Shown here in pieces: positions 48,202-57,978 of a stretch of 64,000 bases of DNA. This DNA is from Streptomyces cyaneofuscatus (GTDB taxonomy: Bacteria; Actinomycetota; Actinomycetes; Streptomycetales; Streptomycetaceae): NCBI RefSeq assembly GCF_000718135.1, contig NZ_JOEM01000028.1, positions 10,770-74,769 on the forward strand. The letters run 5' to 3'. Made by a program: the position numbers and the translations under genes. The number at the start of each line of letters is the position of its first letter. The first letter of the stretch is position 1. The notes beneath the pieces are model-generated. The model saw nothing but the letters and a program-made list of their open reading frames with translations. It was not told the origin of the DNA and ran no database searches.

Positions 48202-48858
48202 ATGATCAAGCGATCCGGTGTACTGACCGCGATAGGTGCCGCCGTGGCATCCGTCGCGCTTGCCGCTCCGTCGGCCATCGCCGCCCCGACCAGCTGGACC
48301 ATCACGCCGACCGGCGCCTTCACCGGCAGCGCCGGCGTGACCGTCCTGACCGACAACAACGGCAACAAGATCCAGTGTGCGACCTCCGCCGCGTCGGGCT
48401 CGGCCCCCACGTCCCCGGTGGCCGGCTCCCCGGCGCAGCTCGCGTCCATCTCGGCGATCTCGTTCAACTCGCCCTGCACCGGGCCGTTCAGCTCGACGTG
48501 GACCGTGACCACCACGCCTCCGTGGCAGATCTGGGGTCTCGACTACACGGCGGGTGCCGGCACCAACTCCACCGGCCAGGTGACCGGTGAGATCAGGACG
48601 ATCAAGGCGAAGGTGACCGGGAGCAGCCTGCTGGGCCCGTGCACCTTCGACGTCACCGGCAAGGTGGCGGCCAAGTACAACAACCCGAGCGCAGGTGGGA
48701 GCAACGGCACGCTGAACACGGCGGGCGGCGGTCTCACGCTGGCCATCGCCAACAAGGTCGGCGGCGGCTGCGGCATCGTCGGCACCACCGCCAGCTTCCA
48801 GGGCCTCTACACCATCAAGAACACGGCCACCGGCAAGTCCCCGGTCATCAGCGGCTGA
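48202..48858 (+). CDS. Secreted protein upstream of the mce operon (2)
   Basis: A 218-residue secreted protein with a standard signal peptide (1-28, cleavage near SAIAAPTS). The mature part is rich in Thr, Ser, Gly and Asn and is predicted to be all-beta, with four cysteines (IQCATSA, NSPCTG, GPCTFD, GGCGIV). The ATG is preceded by AAGGGAG at 7 bases. No family is recognised; the composition suits a small cell-surface or wall-associated protein. A strong terminator follows, so it may be transcribed separately from the mce genes. Confidence 0.8.
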   Translation: MIKRSGVLTAIGAAVASVALAAPSAIAAPTSWTITPTGAFTGSAGVTVLTDNNGNKIQCATSAASGSAPTSPVAGSPAQLASISAISFNSPCTGPFSSTWTVTTTPPWQIWGLDYTAGAGTNSTGQVTGEIRTIKAKVTGSSLLGPCTFDVTGKVAAKYNNPSAGGSNGTLNTAGGGLTLAIANKVGGGCGIVGTTASFQGLYTIKNTATGKSPVISG

Positions 48859-48888
48859 TCCACCGCCCCTGATGCGCAGTACGTGAGT

Positions 48889-48927
48889 GTGGTGCCCGGC
48901 CGTGCGCCCTCGGCGGCCGGGCACCAC
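48889..48927 (+). terminator. Terminator hairpin after secreted protein 2
   Basis: A perfect 14-bp stem, GTGGTGCCCGGCCG (48889-48902) with CGGCCGGGCACCAC (48914-48927), around an 11-base loop, 30 bases after the stop codon. Confidence 0.85.
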
Positions 48928-49052
48928 CGCGCTTTTCCACTCACTCGCCGACAACTCCGCGGGCCGGAATTGTCATTGCCTGCCAAAGAACCGCGCCGGG
49001 TGAAAACTCGGAATTCCCGGCTCTTCCCAGGCGGCCGAAGGAGTGCGTAGCG

Positions 49053-49064
49053 TACCGGTCGGTA
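49053..49064. promoter_or_regulatory. Candidate operator TACCG-GT-CGGTA
   Basis: A 5-bp perfect dyad, TACCG and CGGTA, with a 2-base spacer lies between the preceding terminator and the DUF6801 gene start (49170). Such TACCGnnCGGTA dyads are typical TetR-family operators. No TetR gene is present in this window, so the regulator would be encoded elsewhere. Confidence 0.4.
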
Positions 49065-49169
49065 GGAGGATCATTCCGCGTCCGCCCGAAAGGCCGTTGC
49101 CGAGAAATGGACCCCATGTGGCGGCCATCGAACCGATGGGCCCGCGCGCGCCGGAAGGACACCATCCGC

Positions 49170-50699
49170 ATGACCGTCGATGTACGCGCCGCGGCGAGAC
49201 GCCCCCTTCATCTCGCCCTGGGCGGGGCGCTCGTCGTCGCCACCGCGCTCATTCCGAGCGCCGAATCGGTGGCGGCCGATCAGACCTCCGAGGTCACCCT
49301 TCCCTATACCTGCCAGTTCCCCTCCGGCCCGGAAGAGGTGGAGGTCGCAGTCAAGGCGGTACTGCCCGTCTCGGCCCGGACGGCGGAGACGATCCGCCCC
49401 GGGGACGTCTCCGTCGACGTGAGCCTGGCGCGATCCGCGCTCGCCCAGTTCACCGCAGTGGAGGCGGCCACGCTGTCGGCCGTCGCCGAGCTGACCGTAC
49501 GCAACACCGTCGGCGAGCACACCGCCGACGCCTCCTGGCAGCAGCTCGAAGCCCCCGCGGTCACGCTGCCGCCGGAAGGTGAGGGCGAGGACGGCGTGGT
49601 GCTCGCTGCCACCGGCGACGTCCCCACCGTCGCGTTCGGCAGCCCCGGACGCGCGACGATCGCCCCGGCCGCCCTCAGCCTCACCCTCGCCTCCTTCACC
49701 GAGGACGGCGCCCCGACCACGCCCCCGGAGCTCACCGTCGTCTGCGAGAGGGCCGACGACGAGGAGCGCCCGCTCGCCCGGATCACCGTCCGCGACAGCG
49801 CCGGCCCGACCACCCCCGCACCCACGCCGGACGCCCCGGACACCCCGGTCCCCGGGGAGGACGACGCCGCCGAACCCCCCGCGAAGCCGGACCGCCCGGC
49901 CCCCGGCCTCGACCCGGACGCCCACCGCAGGATCGACGACCTCACCGAGGCGCGGCTCGAAGCCCTCGACGACGCGGACCCCGGAAGCTGCCCCATCGAG
50001 ATCCCGCCCGAGTGGGTGATGACCACCGCGGAGACGTACGCCGCCGGATACGCCAACGCCGTCAAGCTGGACGGAGCGGCGGCGCTCGGACCCGCGTTCA
50101 TGAAGGTCGTCCTCAACAAGCGGTACATCAACGACTCCTGCGCCTCTACCGTCGACGTCACCTCCGAGGTGGAGTTCGAGTACGAGGGCAAACGACAGCT
50201 CCCGCCCACGAAGGCGACCTTCCTCAGCTACGGGTTCATGCCGACGACCGCCACGATGGTCCTGGAGCAGGTCGGACCGCCGGCCGTCGTGCAGACTCAC
50301 ACGGTCACCAACACCCCGACCTACCCCGAGGAATCGACGGTCACCGCCCAGCTCTCCATGCGCCTGTACGACGTGAAGGTGAACGGCGTACCGCTGGACG
50401 TGGGCCCGGACTGCCGCACCGAACGGCCCTTCGAGCAGGTCCTCAAGGGGTACGGCCAGAGCTATCCACCGGCCGGCTACCTCGTGGCGACCGGCGGGAA
50501 TCTGACCGGCTACGCGCACATCCCGCCGTTCAAGGGGTGCGGTGTCGGCGAGAACCTCGACCCGCTCTTCACCTCGGCCATCTCCAGCGTCGGCAAGAAG
50601 GCCGACAACTACACCAAGATGACGCAGGCCCCGCTCTGCGTGGCGACGAACCCGGACGGGCCGGACTGCCCGCCGAAGGTGCCGAAGCCCGAGCGGTGA
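49170..50699 (+). CDS. Secreted DUF6801 domain protein (3)
   Basis: A 509-residue secreted protein. The signal peptide (about 1-36) precedes a DUF6801-type domain (about 40-195, EVTLPYTCQFPSGPEEVEV onwards). A Pro/Asp/Glu-rich linker (about 205-250) leads to a second domain (about 270-509) with six cysteines and a GCGVGENLDPLF segment. ATG 49170 is chosen because GGAAGGA lies 10 bases upstream; an in-frame ATG at 49107 is possible. Two globular parts and a linker suit a wall-spanning or surface protein. It ends 128 bases before the mce ATPase gene, so the same transcript is likely. Confidence 0.82.
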   Translation: MTVDVRAAARRPLHLALGGALVVATALIPSAESVAADQTSEVTLPYTCQFPSGPEEVEVAVKAVLPVSARTAETIRPGDVSVDVSLARSALAQFTAVEAATLSAVAELTVRNTVGEHTADASWQQLEAPAVTLPPEGEGEDGVVLAATGDVPTVAFGSPGRATIAPAALSLTLASFTEDGAPTTPPELTVVCERADDEERPLARITVRDSAGPTTPAPTPDAPDTPVPGEDDAAEPPAKPDRPAPGLDPDAHRRIDDLTEARLEALDDADPGSCPIEIPPEWVMTTAETYAAGYANAVKLDGAAALGPAFMKVVLNKRYINDSCASTVDVTSEVEFEYEGKRQLPPTKATFLSYGFMPTTATMVLEQVGPPAVVQTHTVTNTPTYPEESTVTAQLSMRLYDVKVNGVPLDVGPDCRTERPFEQVLKGYGQSYPPAGYLVATGGNLTGYAHIPPFKGCGVGENLDPLFTSAISSVGKKADNYTKMTQAPLCVATNPDGPDCPPKVPKPER

Positions 50700-50827
50700 C
50701 CAAAGCCCGAGCGGTGACCGAATCCGTCACCAGGTGACCAGAAAGCGCGCACCACTCCTCTCACTCACTTCCGACAGTCGGAGCGCCGACAGATGACAGA
50801 AGTCACCACCACTTCGAAGGAGGGCCG

Positions 50828-51826
50828 ATGGGAATCGAAGTAGTCGTCGAGGGCCTGACGAAGTCCTTCGGCAAGCAGAACATCTGGCAGGACGTCAGCC
50901 TCACCCTGCCCGCCGGTGAAGTGAGTGTCATGCTCGGCCCTTCCGGCACCGGGAAGACCGTGTTCCTGAAATCCATCATCGGACTGCTGAAGCCGGAACA
51001 GGGCCGCGTCCTCATCAACGGCGTCGACATGGTGAACAGCTCCGAGCGCGACATCATGGAGACGCGGAAGCTCTTCGGCCTCATGTTCCAGGACGGGGCC
51101 CTCTTCGGCTCGATGTCCCTCTTCGACAACATCGCCTTCCCGCTGCGCGAACACACCCGCAAGAAGGAATCCGAGATCCGCCGCATCGTCATGGAGCGGA
51201 TCGACATCGTCGGACTGCTCGGCGCCGAGGGGAAGCTCCCCGGCGAGATATCCGGCGGCATGCGCAAACGCGCCGGCCTCGCCCGCGCCCTCGTCCTGGA
51301 CCCGCAGATCATCCTCTGCGACGAACCGGACTCCGGACTCGACCCGGTGCGCACCGCCTACCTCTCGCAGCTCCTGATCGACCTGAACGCGCAGATCGAC
51401 GCGACGATGCTGATCGTCACCCACAACCTCGACATCGCGGCGACCGTCCCCGACAACATGGGGATGCTGTTCTGCCGCAACCTCGTCACCTTCGGGCCGC
51501 GCGAGGTGCTCCTCACCAGCGACACCCCGGTCGTCTCGCAGTTCCTCGCCGGACGCCGCGAGGGCCCCATCGGGATGTCCGAGGAGAAGGACGCCGCCAC
51601 CCTCGCCGCCGAGCAGCAACGTAACGACTCCTTCGGCAACACGGCCACGATCGCCGCACCCCGGACCGTCGTCCCGCAGCTGGAGCCCTCGCCCGGCATG
51701 CCCGTACGCCAGGGGGCGCTGCGCCGCCGTGAGCGGGTCATGGCGATGATGGGCCAGCTGCCGGAGGCCGCCCGTACGGCCATCCTCAACAGCTACGCCC
51801 CGGCCGCGGGGGGTGCGCGAGCGTGA
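50828..51826 (+). CDS. mkl: Mce ABC transporter ATPase (MlaF/Mkl type)
   Basis: A 332-residue ATPase that powers a Mce lipid importer. Walker A is GPSGTGKT (37-44), the signature is ISGGMRKRA (141-149) and Walker B IILCDEP (161-167). The GGMRKRA form is characteristic of MlaF/Mkl ATPases. The C-terminal 70 residues are an extension that resembles the regulatory tail of actinobacterial Mkl. AAGGAGG precedes the ATG. The stop overlaps the first permease start by 4 bases (GTGA). Actinobacterial Mce systems import lipids or sterols. Confidence 0.93.
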   Translation: MGIEVVVEGLTKSFGKQNIWQDVSLTLPAGEVSVMLGPSGTGKTVFLKSIIGLLKPEQGRVLINGVDMVNSSERDIMETRKLFGLMFQDGALFGSMSLFDNIAFPLREHTRKKESEIRRIVMERIDIVGLLGAEGKLPGEISGGMRKRAGLARALVLDPQIILCDEPDSGLDPVRTAYLSQLLIDLNAQIDATMLIVTHNLDIAATVPDNMGMLFCRNLVTFGPREVLLTSDTPVVSQFLAGRREGPIGMSEEKDAATLAAEQQRNDSFGNTATIAAPRTVVPQLEPSPGMPVRQGALRRRERVMAMMGQLPEAARTAILNSYAPAAGGARA

Positions 51827-52692
51827 CCGCCCCGATGCCGGTGCGGCCGCCCGAGCCGCCCGGGAAGCCCTTACCGGTCCTCTCCAGGGCCTCCGAGTCC
51901 AAGGCCCCCGTACAGCGGCGCCCCAGCCGGCTGCTCGCCCCGCTCCGGGAGACCGGGAAGCTGTTCGCGCTCGGGATCGCCGTGGGCCGCGCCATCTTCC
52001 GCAGGCCCTTCCAGTTACGCGAGTTCATCGAGCAGTTCTGGTTCGTCGCCAGCGTCACGATCCTGCCCGCCGCTCTCGTCTCCATCCCGTTCGGCGCGGT
52101 CATCGCCCTCCAGGTCGGCTCGCTCACCCAGCAGCTCGGCGCCCAGTCCTTCACCGGCGGCGCCAGCGTCCTCGCGGTGATCCAGCAGGCCAGCCCGATC
52201 ATCGTGGCGCTGCTCATCTCCGGCGCCGCGGGCTCCGCGATCTGCGCCGACCTCGGCTCCCGCAAGATCCGCGAGGAGCTGGACGCGATGGAGGTCATGG
52301 GCGTCTCGCCCATCCAGCGCCTCGTCGTCCCCCGGGTCCTCGCCACCATGCTCGTCGCCGTCCTGCTCAACGGCCTGATCTCCGTGGTCGGCACGCTCGG
52401 CGGCTACTTCTTCAACGTGATCATGCAGGACGGCACCCCGGGCGCCTACCTCGCCAGCTTCTCCGCCCTCGCCCAACTGCCCGACCTGTACGTCAGCGAG
52501 TTCAAGGCCCTGATCTTCGGTTTCATCGCGGGCATCGTCGCCGCCCACCGCGGCCTCAACCCGCGCGGCGGCCCCAAGGGCGTCGGCGACGCGGTCAACC
52601 AGTCCGTCGTCATCACCTTCATGCTCCTGTTCTTCGTGAACATGGTCCTCACGGCGATCTACCTCCAGATCGTCCCCGCGAAGGGCGGCTGA
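51823..52692 (+). CDS. yrbE4A: Mce permease YrbE (first), contains two TTA codons
   Basis: A 289-residue MlaE/YrbE permease with about five to six membrane helices and the family's EQFWFVASVTILPAALVSIP, the GSAICADLGSRKIREELDAMEVMGV coupling segment and FGFIAGIVAAHRGLN. The N-terminal 35 residues are Pro-rich and cytoplasmic. Codons 17 (51871-51873) and 65 (52015-52017) are in-frame TTA, so synthesis should need the bldA tRNA. The GTG start overlaps the ATPase stop by 4 bases. Confidence 0.93.
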   Translation: MTAPMPVRPPEPPGKPLPVLSRASESKAPVQRRPSRLLAPLRETGKLFALGIAVGRAIFRRPFQLREFIEQFWFVASVTILPAALVSIPFGAVIALQVGSLTQQLGAQSFTGGASVLAVIQQASPIIVALLISGAAGSAICADLGSRKIREELDAMEVMGVSPIQRLVVPRVLATMLVAVLLNGLISVVGTLGGYFFNVIMQDGTPGAYLASFSALAQLPDLYVSEFKALIFGFIAGIVAAHRGLNPRGGPKGVGDAVNQSVVITFMLLFFVNMVLTAIYLQIVPAKGG

Positions 52693-52697
52693 GACGG

Positions 52698-53501
52698 ATG
52701 GCGATGCTCAGCTGGCTCGACCGATCGGGCGACCAACTCACCTTCTACGTACGGGCCCTGGTCTGGATCCCGCGCACCCTGCGCCGCTACCTCAAGGAGG
52801 TGCAGCGGCTGCTGGCCGAGGTCGCCTTCGGCAGCGGCGGCCTCGGTGTCATCGGCGGCACCATCGGCGTGATGGTCGCGATGACCCTCTTCACCGGCAC
52901 GGTCGTCGGCCTCCAGGGGTACGCGGCCCTCGACCAGATCGGCACCTCGGCGTTCACCGGGTTCATCTCCGCCTACTTCAACACCCGGGAGATCGCCCCC
53001 CTGGTCGCCGGGCTCGCCCTCTCCGCCACCGTCGGCGCGGGCTTCACCGCCCAGCTCGGCGCGATGCGCATCAACGAGGAGGTCGACGCCCTGGAGGCGA
53101 TGGGCGTGCGCTCCATGCCCTACCTCGTCACCACCCGGATCATCGCCGGGGTCGTGGCGATCATCCCGCTGTACGCGATCGGGCTGCTCTCCTCGTACGT
53201 CGCCTCCCGCTACATCACCATCTTCTTCAACGGGCAGTCGGCGGGCACCTACGACCACTACTTCAATCTCTTCCTCTCCCCGGACGACGTGCTGCTGTCG
53301 GTGCTCAAGGTGCTGATCTTCAGCGTGCTGGTGATCCTCGCCCACTGCTACTACGGCTTCCACGCCACCGGCGGCCCCGCCGGAGTGGGCGTGGCCGTGG
53401 GCCGGTCGGTGCGCAACGCGATCGTGCTCATCAGCGTCACCGACTTCTTCCTCTCGCTCGCCATCTGGGGCGCCACGACGACGGTGAAGGTGGCCGGCTG
53501 A
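52698..53501 (+). CDS. yrbE4B: Mce permease YrbE (second)
   Basis: A 267-residue MlaE/YrbE permease, homologous to the first, with TGTVVGLQGYAALDQIG, a TAQLGAMRINEEVDALEAMGV coupling segment and VLAHCYYGFHATGGPAGVG. With the other YrbE it forms the heterodimeric membrane channel. ATG 52698 follows the upstream stop by 5 bases (a second ATG is at 52704). Its stop shares a base with mceA (TGATG). Confidence 0.93.
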   Translation: MAMLSWLDRSGDQLTFYVRALVWIPRTLRRYLKEVQRLLAEVAFGSGGLGVIGGTIGVMVAMTLFTGTVVGLQGYAALDQIGTSAFTGFISAYFNTREIAPLVAGLALSATVGAGFTAQLGAMRINEEVDALEAMGVRSMPYLVTTRIIAGVVAIIPLYAIGLLSSYVASRYITIFFNGQSAGTYDHYFNLFLSPDDVLLSVLKVLIFSVLVILAHCYYGFHATGGPAGVGVAVGRSVRNAIVLISVTDFFLSLAIWGATTTVKVAG

Positions 53502-54784
53502 TGAGTCCACGTGGAGCGAAGACCGTCCGCCGCAGAGTCGCGGGCGTAGCCTTCCTGCTGGTCCCCGCAGTCCTGGTGTGGGTGGCGGTATCGGTGTACG
53601 ACAAGGACTTCACCGACGACGCCACCGTCACCGTCCGCACGGGCCCGGTCGGCAACGAGATGCACGACAACGCCGATGTGAAGCTGCGCGGCGTCGTCAT
53701 CGGGCAGGTCAGGTCCATCGCCACCGACGGCGAGGGGGCCCACCTCACCCTGGCCATCGACCCGGACCAGCTCGACCGGATCCCCGCCGACGTCACCGCC
53801 CAGATGCTCCCCACCACCCTCTTCGGCCAGCGGTTCGTCGCCCTCGTCCCGCCCCGCACCCCCTCCACGCGCACCCTGAGTGCCGGCGCGGTGATCCCGC
53901 AGGACCGCTCCAGCAACGCCATCGAGCTGGAGGAGGTGCTGAACAACGTCCTGCCGCTGCTCACGGCCGTCAAGCCGGAGAAGCTCTCCGCCACCCTGAG
54001 CGCTGTCTCCACCGCCCTCGAAGGACGCGGCGAGAAGCTGGGCGAGACGCTGACCACGCTGGACGCCCACCTGAAGAAGTTCAACCCCCAACTCCCGACG
54101 CTCAACGAGGACATCAAGCAGCTCGTCAAGGTGAGCACGCTCTACGCCGACGCGGCCCCGGACGTCCTCGACGCCCTCACCGACGCCACCACCACGAGCG
54201 GCACCCTCGCCGAACAGGAGTCCCAGCTCGCCGCGTTGCACGGCACCACCACCGCCTCCGCGCGCGATGTGACCTCCTTCCTGCGGGAGAACAAGGAGAA
54301 CCTCATCCGGCTCTCCTCCTCCGGCCGCCCCACGCTCGAACTCCTCGCCCGGTACGCCGACTCGTTCCCCTGCACGTTGCGTACGGTCGCCGGCTTCGTG
54401 CCCGCCATGGACAAGGCGCTCGGCAAGGGAACGAACGAGCCGGGCCTGCACGTGAGCGTCAAGTCCGTTCCCTCCCAGGGGAAGTACGTCCCCGGCAAGG
54501 ACACCCCGGTCTACAGCGCCACCGGCGGACCTCGCTGCTACGCGGTGCCGTACGTCGGCAAGGGCGGCGCCCCGACCGCCGACAACCGCCGGGCCACCGA
54601 TGTCACCGCACCGCCCCCCGCCACCCCGGACACCGCGCTCGGCCTGCCCAACTCGCCCCAGGAGTCCCAGCTCGTCAACGAGCTGGTCGCCCCCTCACTG
54701 AAAGTCCAGCCGCAGACCTTGCCCGACTGGAGCAGCGTGCTCATCGGTCCGGCCTTCCGCGGTGCGGAGGTGAAGCTCAAGTGA
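53501..54784 (+). CDS. mceA: MceA
   Basis: A 427-residue exported Mce protein. One N-terminal membrane helix (about 13-32) anchors it. The Mce domain (about 38-115) begins at ATVTVRTGPVGNEMHDNADVKLRG, followed by a long helical region (about 130-290) that in solved Mce complexes forms the hollow needle. The last 120 residues are Pro/Thr-rich. Its start shares a base with the yrbE4B stop, and the stop overlaps mceB (GTGA). Confidence 0.92.
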   Translation: MSPRGAKTVRRRVAGVAFLLVPAVLVWVAVSVYDKDFTDDATVTVRTGPVGNEMHDNADVKLRGVVIGQVRSIATDGEGAHLTLAIDPDQLDRIPADVTAQMLPTTLFGQRFVALVPPRTPSTRTLSAGAVIPQDRSSNAIELEEVLNNVLPLLTAVKPEKLSATLSAVSTALEGRGEKLGETLTTLDAHLKKFNPQLPTLNEDIKQLVKVSTLYADAAPDVLDALTDATTTSGTLAEQESQLAALHGTTTASARDVTSFLRENKENLIRLSSSGRPTLELLARYADSFPCTLRTVAGFVPAMDKALGKGTNEPGLHVSVKSVPSQGKYVPGKDTPVYSATGGPRCYAVPYVGKGGAPTADNRRATDVTAPPPATPDTALGLPNSPQESQLVNELVAPSLKVQPQTLPDWSSVLIGPAFRGAEVKLK

Positions 54785-55812
54785 AACGCCGCTCCCTCGC
54801 GGGACCGCTCACCAAGTCCCTCGTCTTCGTCCTGGTGACCGTCCTCGCCACCACCGTCCTCGGGCTCTCCATCGCCAACACGGGCGTGGGCGACACCACC
54901 ACGTACAAGGCGCGGTTCACCGACGCCACCGGGCTCATCCCCGGCGACAGCGTCCGTATCGCCGGGGTGAAGGTCGGCCAGGTCGAGTCCGTACGGGTCG
55001 CGGACCGCAGGGTCGCCGAGGTCACCTTCGGCGTACGGAAGGGGCGTACGCTGCCCGCCTCGGTGACGGCCTCCATCAAGTACCTCAACATGGTCGGCCA
55101 GCGCTATGTCGACCTGGACCGGGGCGCCGGGCCGGTCGGCCGGACCTTCGCGGCCGGGGCCACCATTCCGCTCTCCCGCACCACCCCGGCCCTCGACCTC
55201 ACCCAGCTCTTCAACGGCTTCCAGCCCCTCTTCGAAGGCCTGTCCCCGCCGGACGTCAACCAGCTCGCCGGCTCCATCGTTCAGGTCCTCCAGGGCGAGG
55301 GCGGCACCGTCGACTCCATCCTGCGCCACGTCGGCTCGCTGACCAGCACCGTCGCCTCCAAGGACAAGGTGATCGGTGAGGTGATCAAGAACCTCAACAC
55401 GGTCCTCAAGACGGTCAACGACCGGGAGGCCGGATTCGACGACCTCGTCGTCACCCTGGAGAAGCTCGTCTCCGGCTTCTCCGGCGACCGCAAACCGCTC
55501 GGTGAGGCCGTCACCGCGATGGGTGCGCTGACCACGGTCACCGCGGACCTCTTCCAGGACGGCCGGAAGCCCCTCAAGGAGAACATCCGCCAACTGGGAG
55601 GGTTGAGCGACCAGTTGGACAAGGGGACGCCCCAGATCGAGAACTTCCTCGACAAGACCCCGGCCAAGATGGAGGCGATCAGCCGCCTCACCTCCTACGG
55701 CTCCTGGCTCAACCTCTACCTCTGCGAGGCCAAGGTCGGCGGGGTGGCCACCGACGACGGCTCCACGCCCCCCACCGGCATCGCCATCACCCAGCCGAGG
55801 TGCCTGGCATGA
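54781..55812 (+). CDS. mceB: MceB
   Basis: A 343-residue Mce protein with an N-terminal membrane helix (about 11-31), a Mce domain (DATGLIPGDSVRIAGVKVGQVESV, about 42-115), and a helical needle segment. The GTG at 54781 overlaps the mceA stop by 4 bases; the longer frame upstream is a shadow of mceA. A conserved YLCEAK cysteine occurs near residue 316, and another at the C-terminus. Confidence 0.92.
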   Translation: MKRRSLAGPLTKSLVFVLVTVLATTVLGLSIANTGVGDTTTYKARFTDATGLIPGDSVRIAGVKVGQVESVRVADRRVAEVTFGVRKGRTLPASVTASIKYLNMVGQRYVDLDRGAGPVGRTFAAGATIPLSRTTPALDLTQLFNGFQPLFEGLSPPDVNQLAGSIVQVLQGEGGTVDSILRHVGSLTSTVASKDKVIGEVIKNLNTVLKTVNDREAGFDDLVVTLEKLVSGFSGDRKPLGEAVTAMGALTTVTADLFQDGRKPLKENIRQLGGLSDQLDKGTPQIENFLDKTPAKMEAISRLTSYGSWLNLYLCEAKVGGVATDDGSTPPTGIAITQPRCLA

Positions 55813-56825
55813 GCCTCACCCCCATCCGGGAACGCAACCCGGTCGCCGTCTCCCTCGTCGGACTCCTCGTCCTCACGCTGCTGGCCCTCGCCGCCTGGCG
55901 CGCCGACTCCCTGCCCTTCATCGGCGGCGGTACGACGTACAGCGCCGACTTCACCGAATCCGCCGGGCTCTCCGACGGCGACGAGGTGCGCATCGCCGGA
56001 GTCAAGGTCGGCGAGGTCACCGGGGTCTCCCTCGACGGGCCCCGCGTGAAGGTGGACTTCAAGGTGAAGGACGCCTGGATCGGCAACGCCTCCACCGTGG
56101 GCATCGCCCTCAAGACCCTCCTCGGCGAGAAGTACCTTGCCGTCGACCCCCTCGGCAACGCCCCGCAGGACCCCGGCTCCCGCATCACCGCGAGCCGCAC
56201 GACCTCCCCGTACGACGTCACCCAGGCGTTCGACGGGCTCGGCGAGACCATCGAGGAGATCGACACCGAACAGCTCGCCAAGAGCTTCGAGACCATCTCC
56301 GCCACCTTCAAGGACTCCCCGCCCCACGTCCGCAGCGCGGCGGAAGGGCTCTCCGCCCTCTCCCGTACGGTCTCCCAGCGCGACGCCCAACTGGCAACGC
56401 TCCTCCAGGGCAGCAAACGCCTCACGAAGACCCTCGCCGGGAAGAAGAGCAGCTTCGAGACCCTCCTGGAGGACGGCAACCTGCTGCTCGGCGAACTCCA
56501 GGCCCGCCGCGACGCCATCCACCTGCTGCTCACCGGCACCCGCAGCCTCGGCACCCAGCTCACCGGCCTCGTCGAGGACAACGACCAGCAGCTCGGGCCG
56601 ACCCTGGCCTCCCTCGGCCGGGTCACCGCCGTCCTCGCGAAGAACCGCAAGAGCCTGGACAAGGTGCTCGCCCTGACCGGCTCGTACAGCCGGCTCGTCG
56701 GCAACACCCTGGGCAACGGCCGCTGGTTCGACACGTACGCCTGCGGAGTCGTGCCCCCGAACTACCTCCCCGTCGGCACACCCCCGGCGACGGGATGCAT
56801 GCCACCGAAGCAAGGCGGCCGCTGA
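55809..56825 (+). CDS. mceC: MceC
   Basis: A 338-residue Mce protein, with a membrane helix (about 12-32) and a Mce domain (ESAGLSDGDEVRIAGVKVGEVTGV, about 45-110), then helical repeats. ATG 55809 overlaps the mceB stop (ATGA) and is preferred over the GTG at 55800. C-terminal cysteines (DTYACGVVPPNYLP and GCMPP) resemble those of other MceC proteins. Confidence 0.92.
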   Translation: MSLTPIRERNPVAVSLVGLLVLTLLALAAWRADSLPFIGGGTTYSADFTESAGLSDGDEVRIAGVKVGEVTGVSLDGPRVKVDFKVKDAWIGNASTVGIALKTLLGEKYLAVDPLGNAPQDPGSRITASRTTSPYDVTQAFDGLGETIEEIDTEQLAKSFETISATFKDSPPHVRSAAEGLSALSRTVSQRDAQLATLLQGSKRLTKTLAGKKSSFETLLEDGNLLLGELQARRDAIHLLLTGTRSLGTQLTGLVEDNDQQLGPTLASLGRVTAVLAKNRKSLDKVLALTGSYSRLVGNTLGNGRWFDTYACGVVPPNYLPVGTPPATGCMPPKQGGR

Positions 56826-56826
56826 C

Positions 56827-57978
56827 ATGAGACGTACACGCATCATCGGCATCGGCGCCGGACTCGCGGTCGTCGCCGTCGCCGCCACCACCGGAGTCAG
56901 CGCGGTGCAGGAGGACTCCCGGACCACCGTCACCGCCTACTTCGAACGGGCGACCGGCGTCTACCCCGGGTCCGACCTGCGCATCCTCGGAGTTCCGGTC
57001 GGCACGGTCGAATCCGTCACCCCCCGGGGCAGGGAGGTGAAGGTCGTCCTCCGCCTGGACGAGGGTGTCAAGGTGCCCAAGGACGCCCACGCGGTCGTCG
57101 TCGCCCCCAGCCTCGTCGCCGACCGGTACATCCAGCTCGCCCCCGCGTACGACGGCGGACCGCTCCTCGCGGACGGTGCCCAGCTCCCCGCCGCTCGCAA
57201 CGCCACCCCCGTGGAAGTCGACCAGCTGTACGCCTCCATCACCGAGATCACCACGGCCCTCGGCCCGAACGGCGCCAACGCCGACGGGGCGCTGGCCCGG
57301 CTCCTGGAGACCGGGGCGAAGAACATGGACGGCAACGGAAAGGCCATCGGGGACTCCGTCGAACAGTTCGGCAAGGCCGCCAAGACGCTCGACAGGAGCA
57401 GCGGCGACCTGTTCGACACCCTCGCCTACCTCCAGTCCTTCACCACCATGCTCAAGGAGAACGACAGCGAGGTCCGCACCGCCGAGCAGCAGCTCAACTC
57501 GGTCACCTCGTTCCTCGCGGACGACAAGAAGAACCTCAGCGCGGCACTGAAGGAGCTGGGCGCCGCGCTCGGCCAGGTCAAGACGTTCATCGCCAAGAAC
57601 CGGGGCGCACTGAAGAAGAACGTGGACGCCCTGGTCCCCATCACCCAGGCCCTGGTCGACCAACGTGCCTCGCTGGCCGAGGCGATGGACACGCTGCCGC
57701 TGGCGGCGGGCAACGTCCTGAACGCGTACGACCCGGCCAACCGGACCCTGAACGGCCGGGCCAACCTCAACGAGCTCTCCATGGGCGGCCCCCTCGTCGA
57801 CCCGGACGCGGCCTCCGGCCCGCCGCCCGAGCTCGCCCCCGTCGACGCGAACCGCCGGAAGGCGCTGCCCGTCCTGCCGCTGCCGGAGGTCGGGACCGTC
57901 TTCGGCACCCCGGAGAAACAGCCGGCGAAGCCGAAGCCGAAGTCGAAGCCGGACGACAAGAAGGGGGCGGGACGATGA
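56827..57978 (+). CDS. mceD: MceD
   Basis: A 383-residue Mce protein with an N-terminal membrane helix, a Mce domain (ATGVYPGSDLRILGVPVGTVESV, about 40-110) and a helical needle region. The C-terminus is Pro-rich, then lysine-rich (KPKPKSKPDDKK), a common feature of actinobacterial MceD. It starts 1 base after the mceC stop and overlaps mceE by 4 bases. Confidence 0.92.
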   Translation: MRRTRIIGIGAGLAVVAVAATTGVSAVQEDSRTTVTAYFERATGVYPGSDLRILGVPVGTVESVTPRGREVKVVLRLDEGVKVPKDAHAVVVAPSLVADRYIQLAPAYDGGPLLADGAQLPAARNATPVEVDQLYASITEITTALGPNGANADGALARLLETGAKNMDGNGKAIGDSVEQFGKAAKTLDRSSGDLFDTLAYLQSFTTMLKENDSEVRTAEQQLNSVTSFLADDKKNLSAALKELGAALGQVKTFIAKNRGALKKNVDALVPITQALVDQRASLAEAMDTLPLAAGNVLNAYDPANRTLNGRANLNELSMGGPLVDPDAASGPPPELAPVDANRRKALPVLPLPEVGTVFGTPEKQPAKPKPKSKPDDKKGAGR

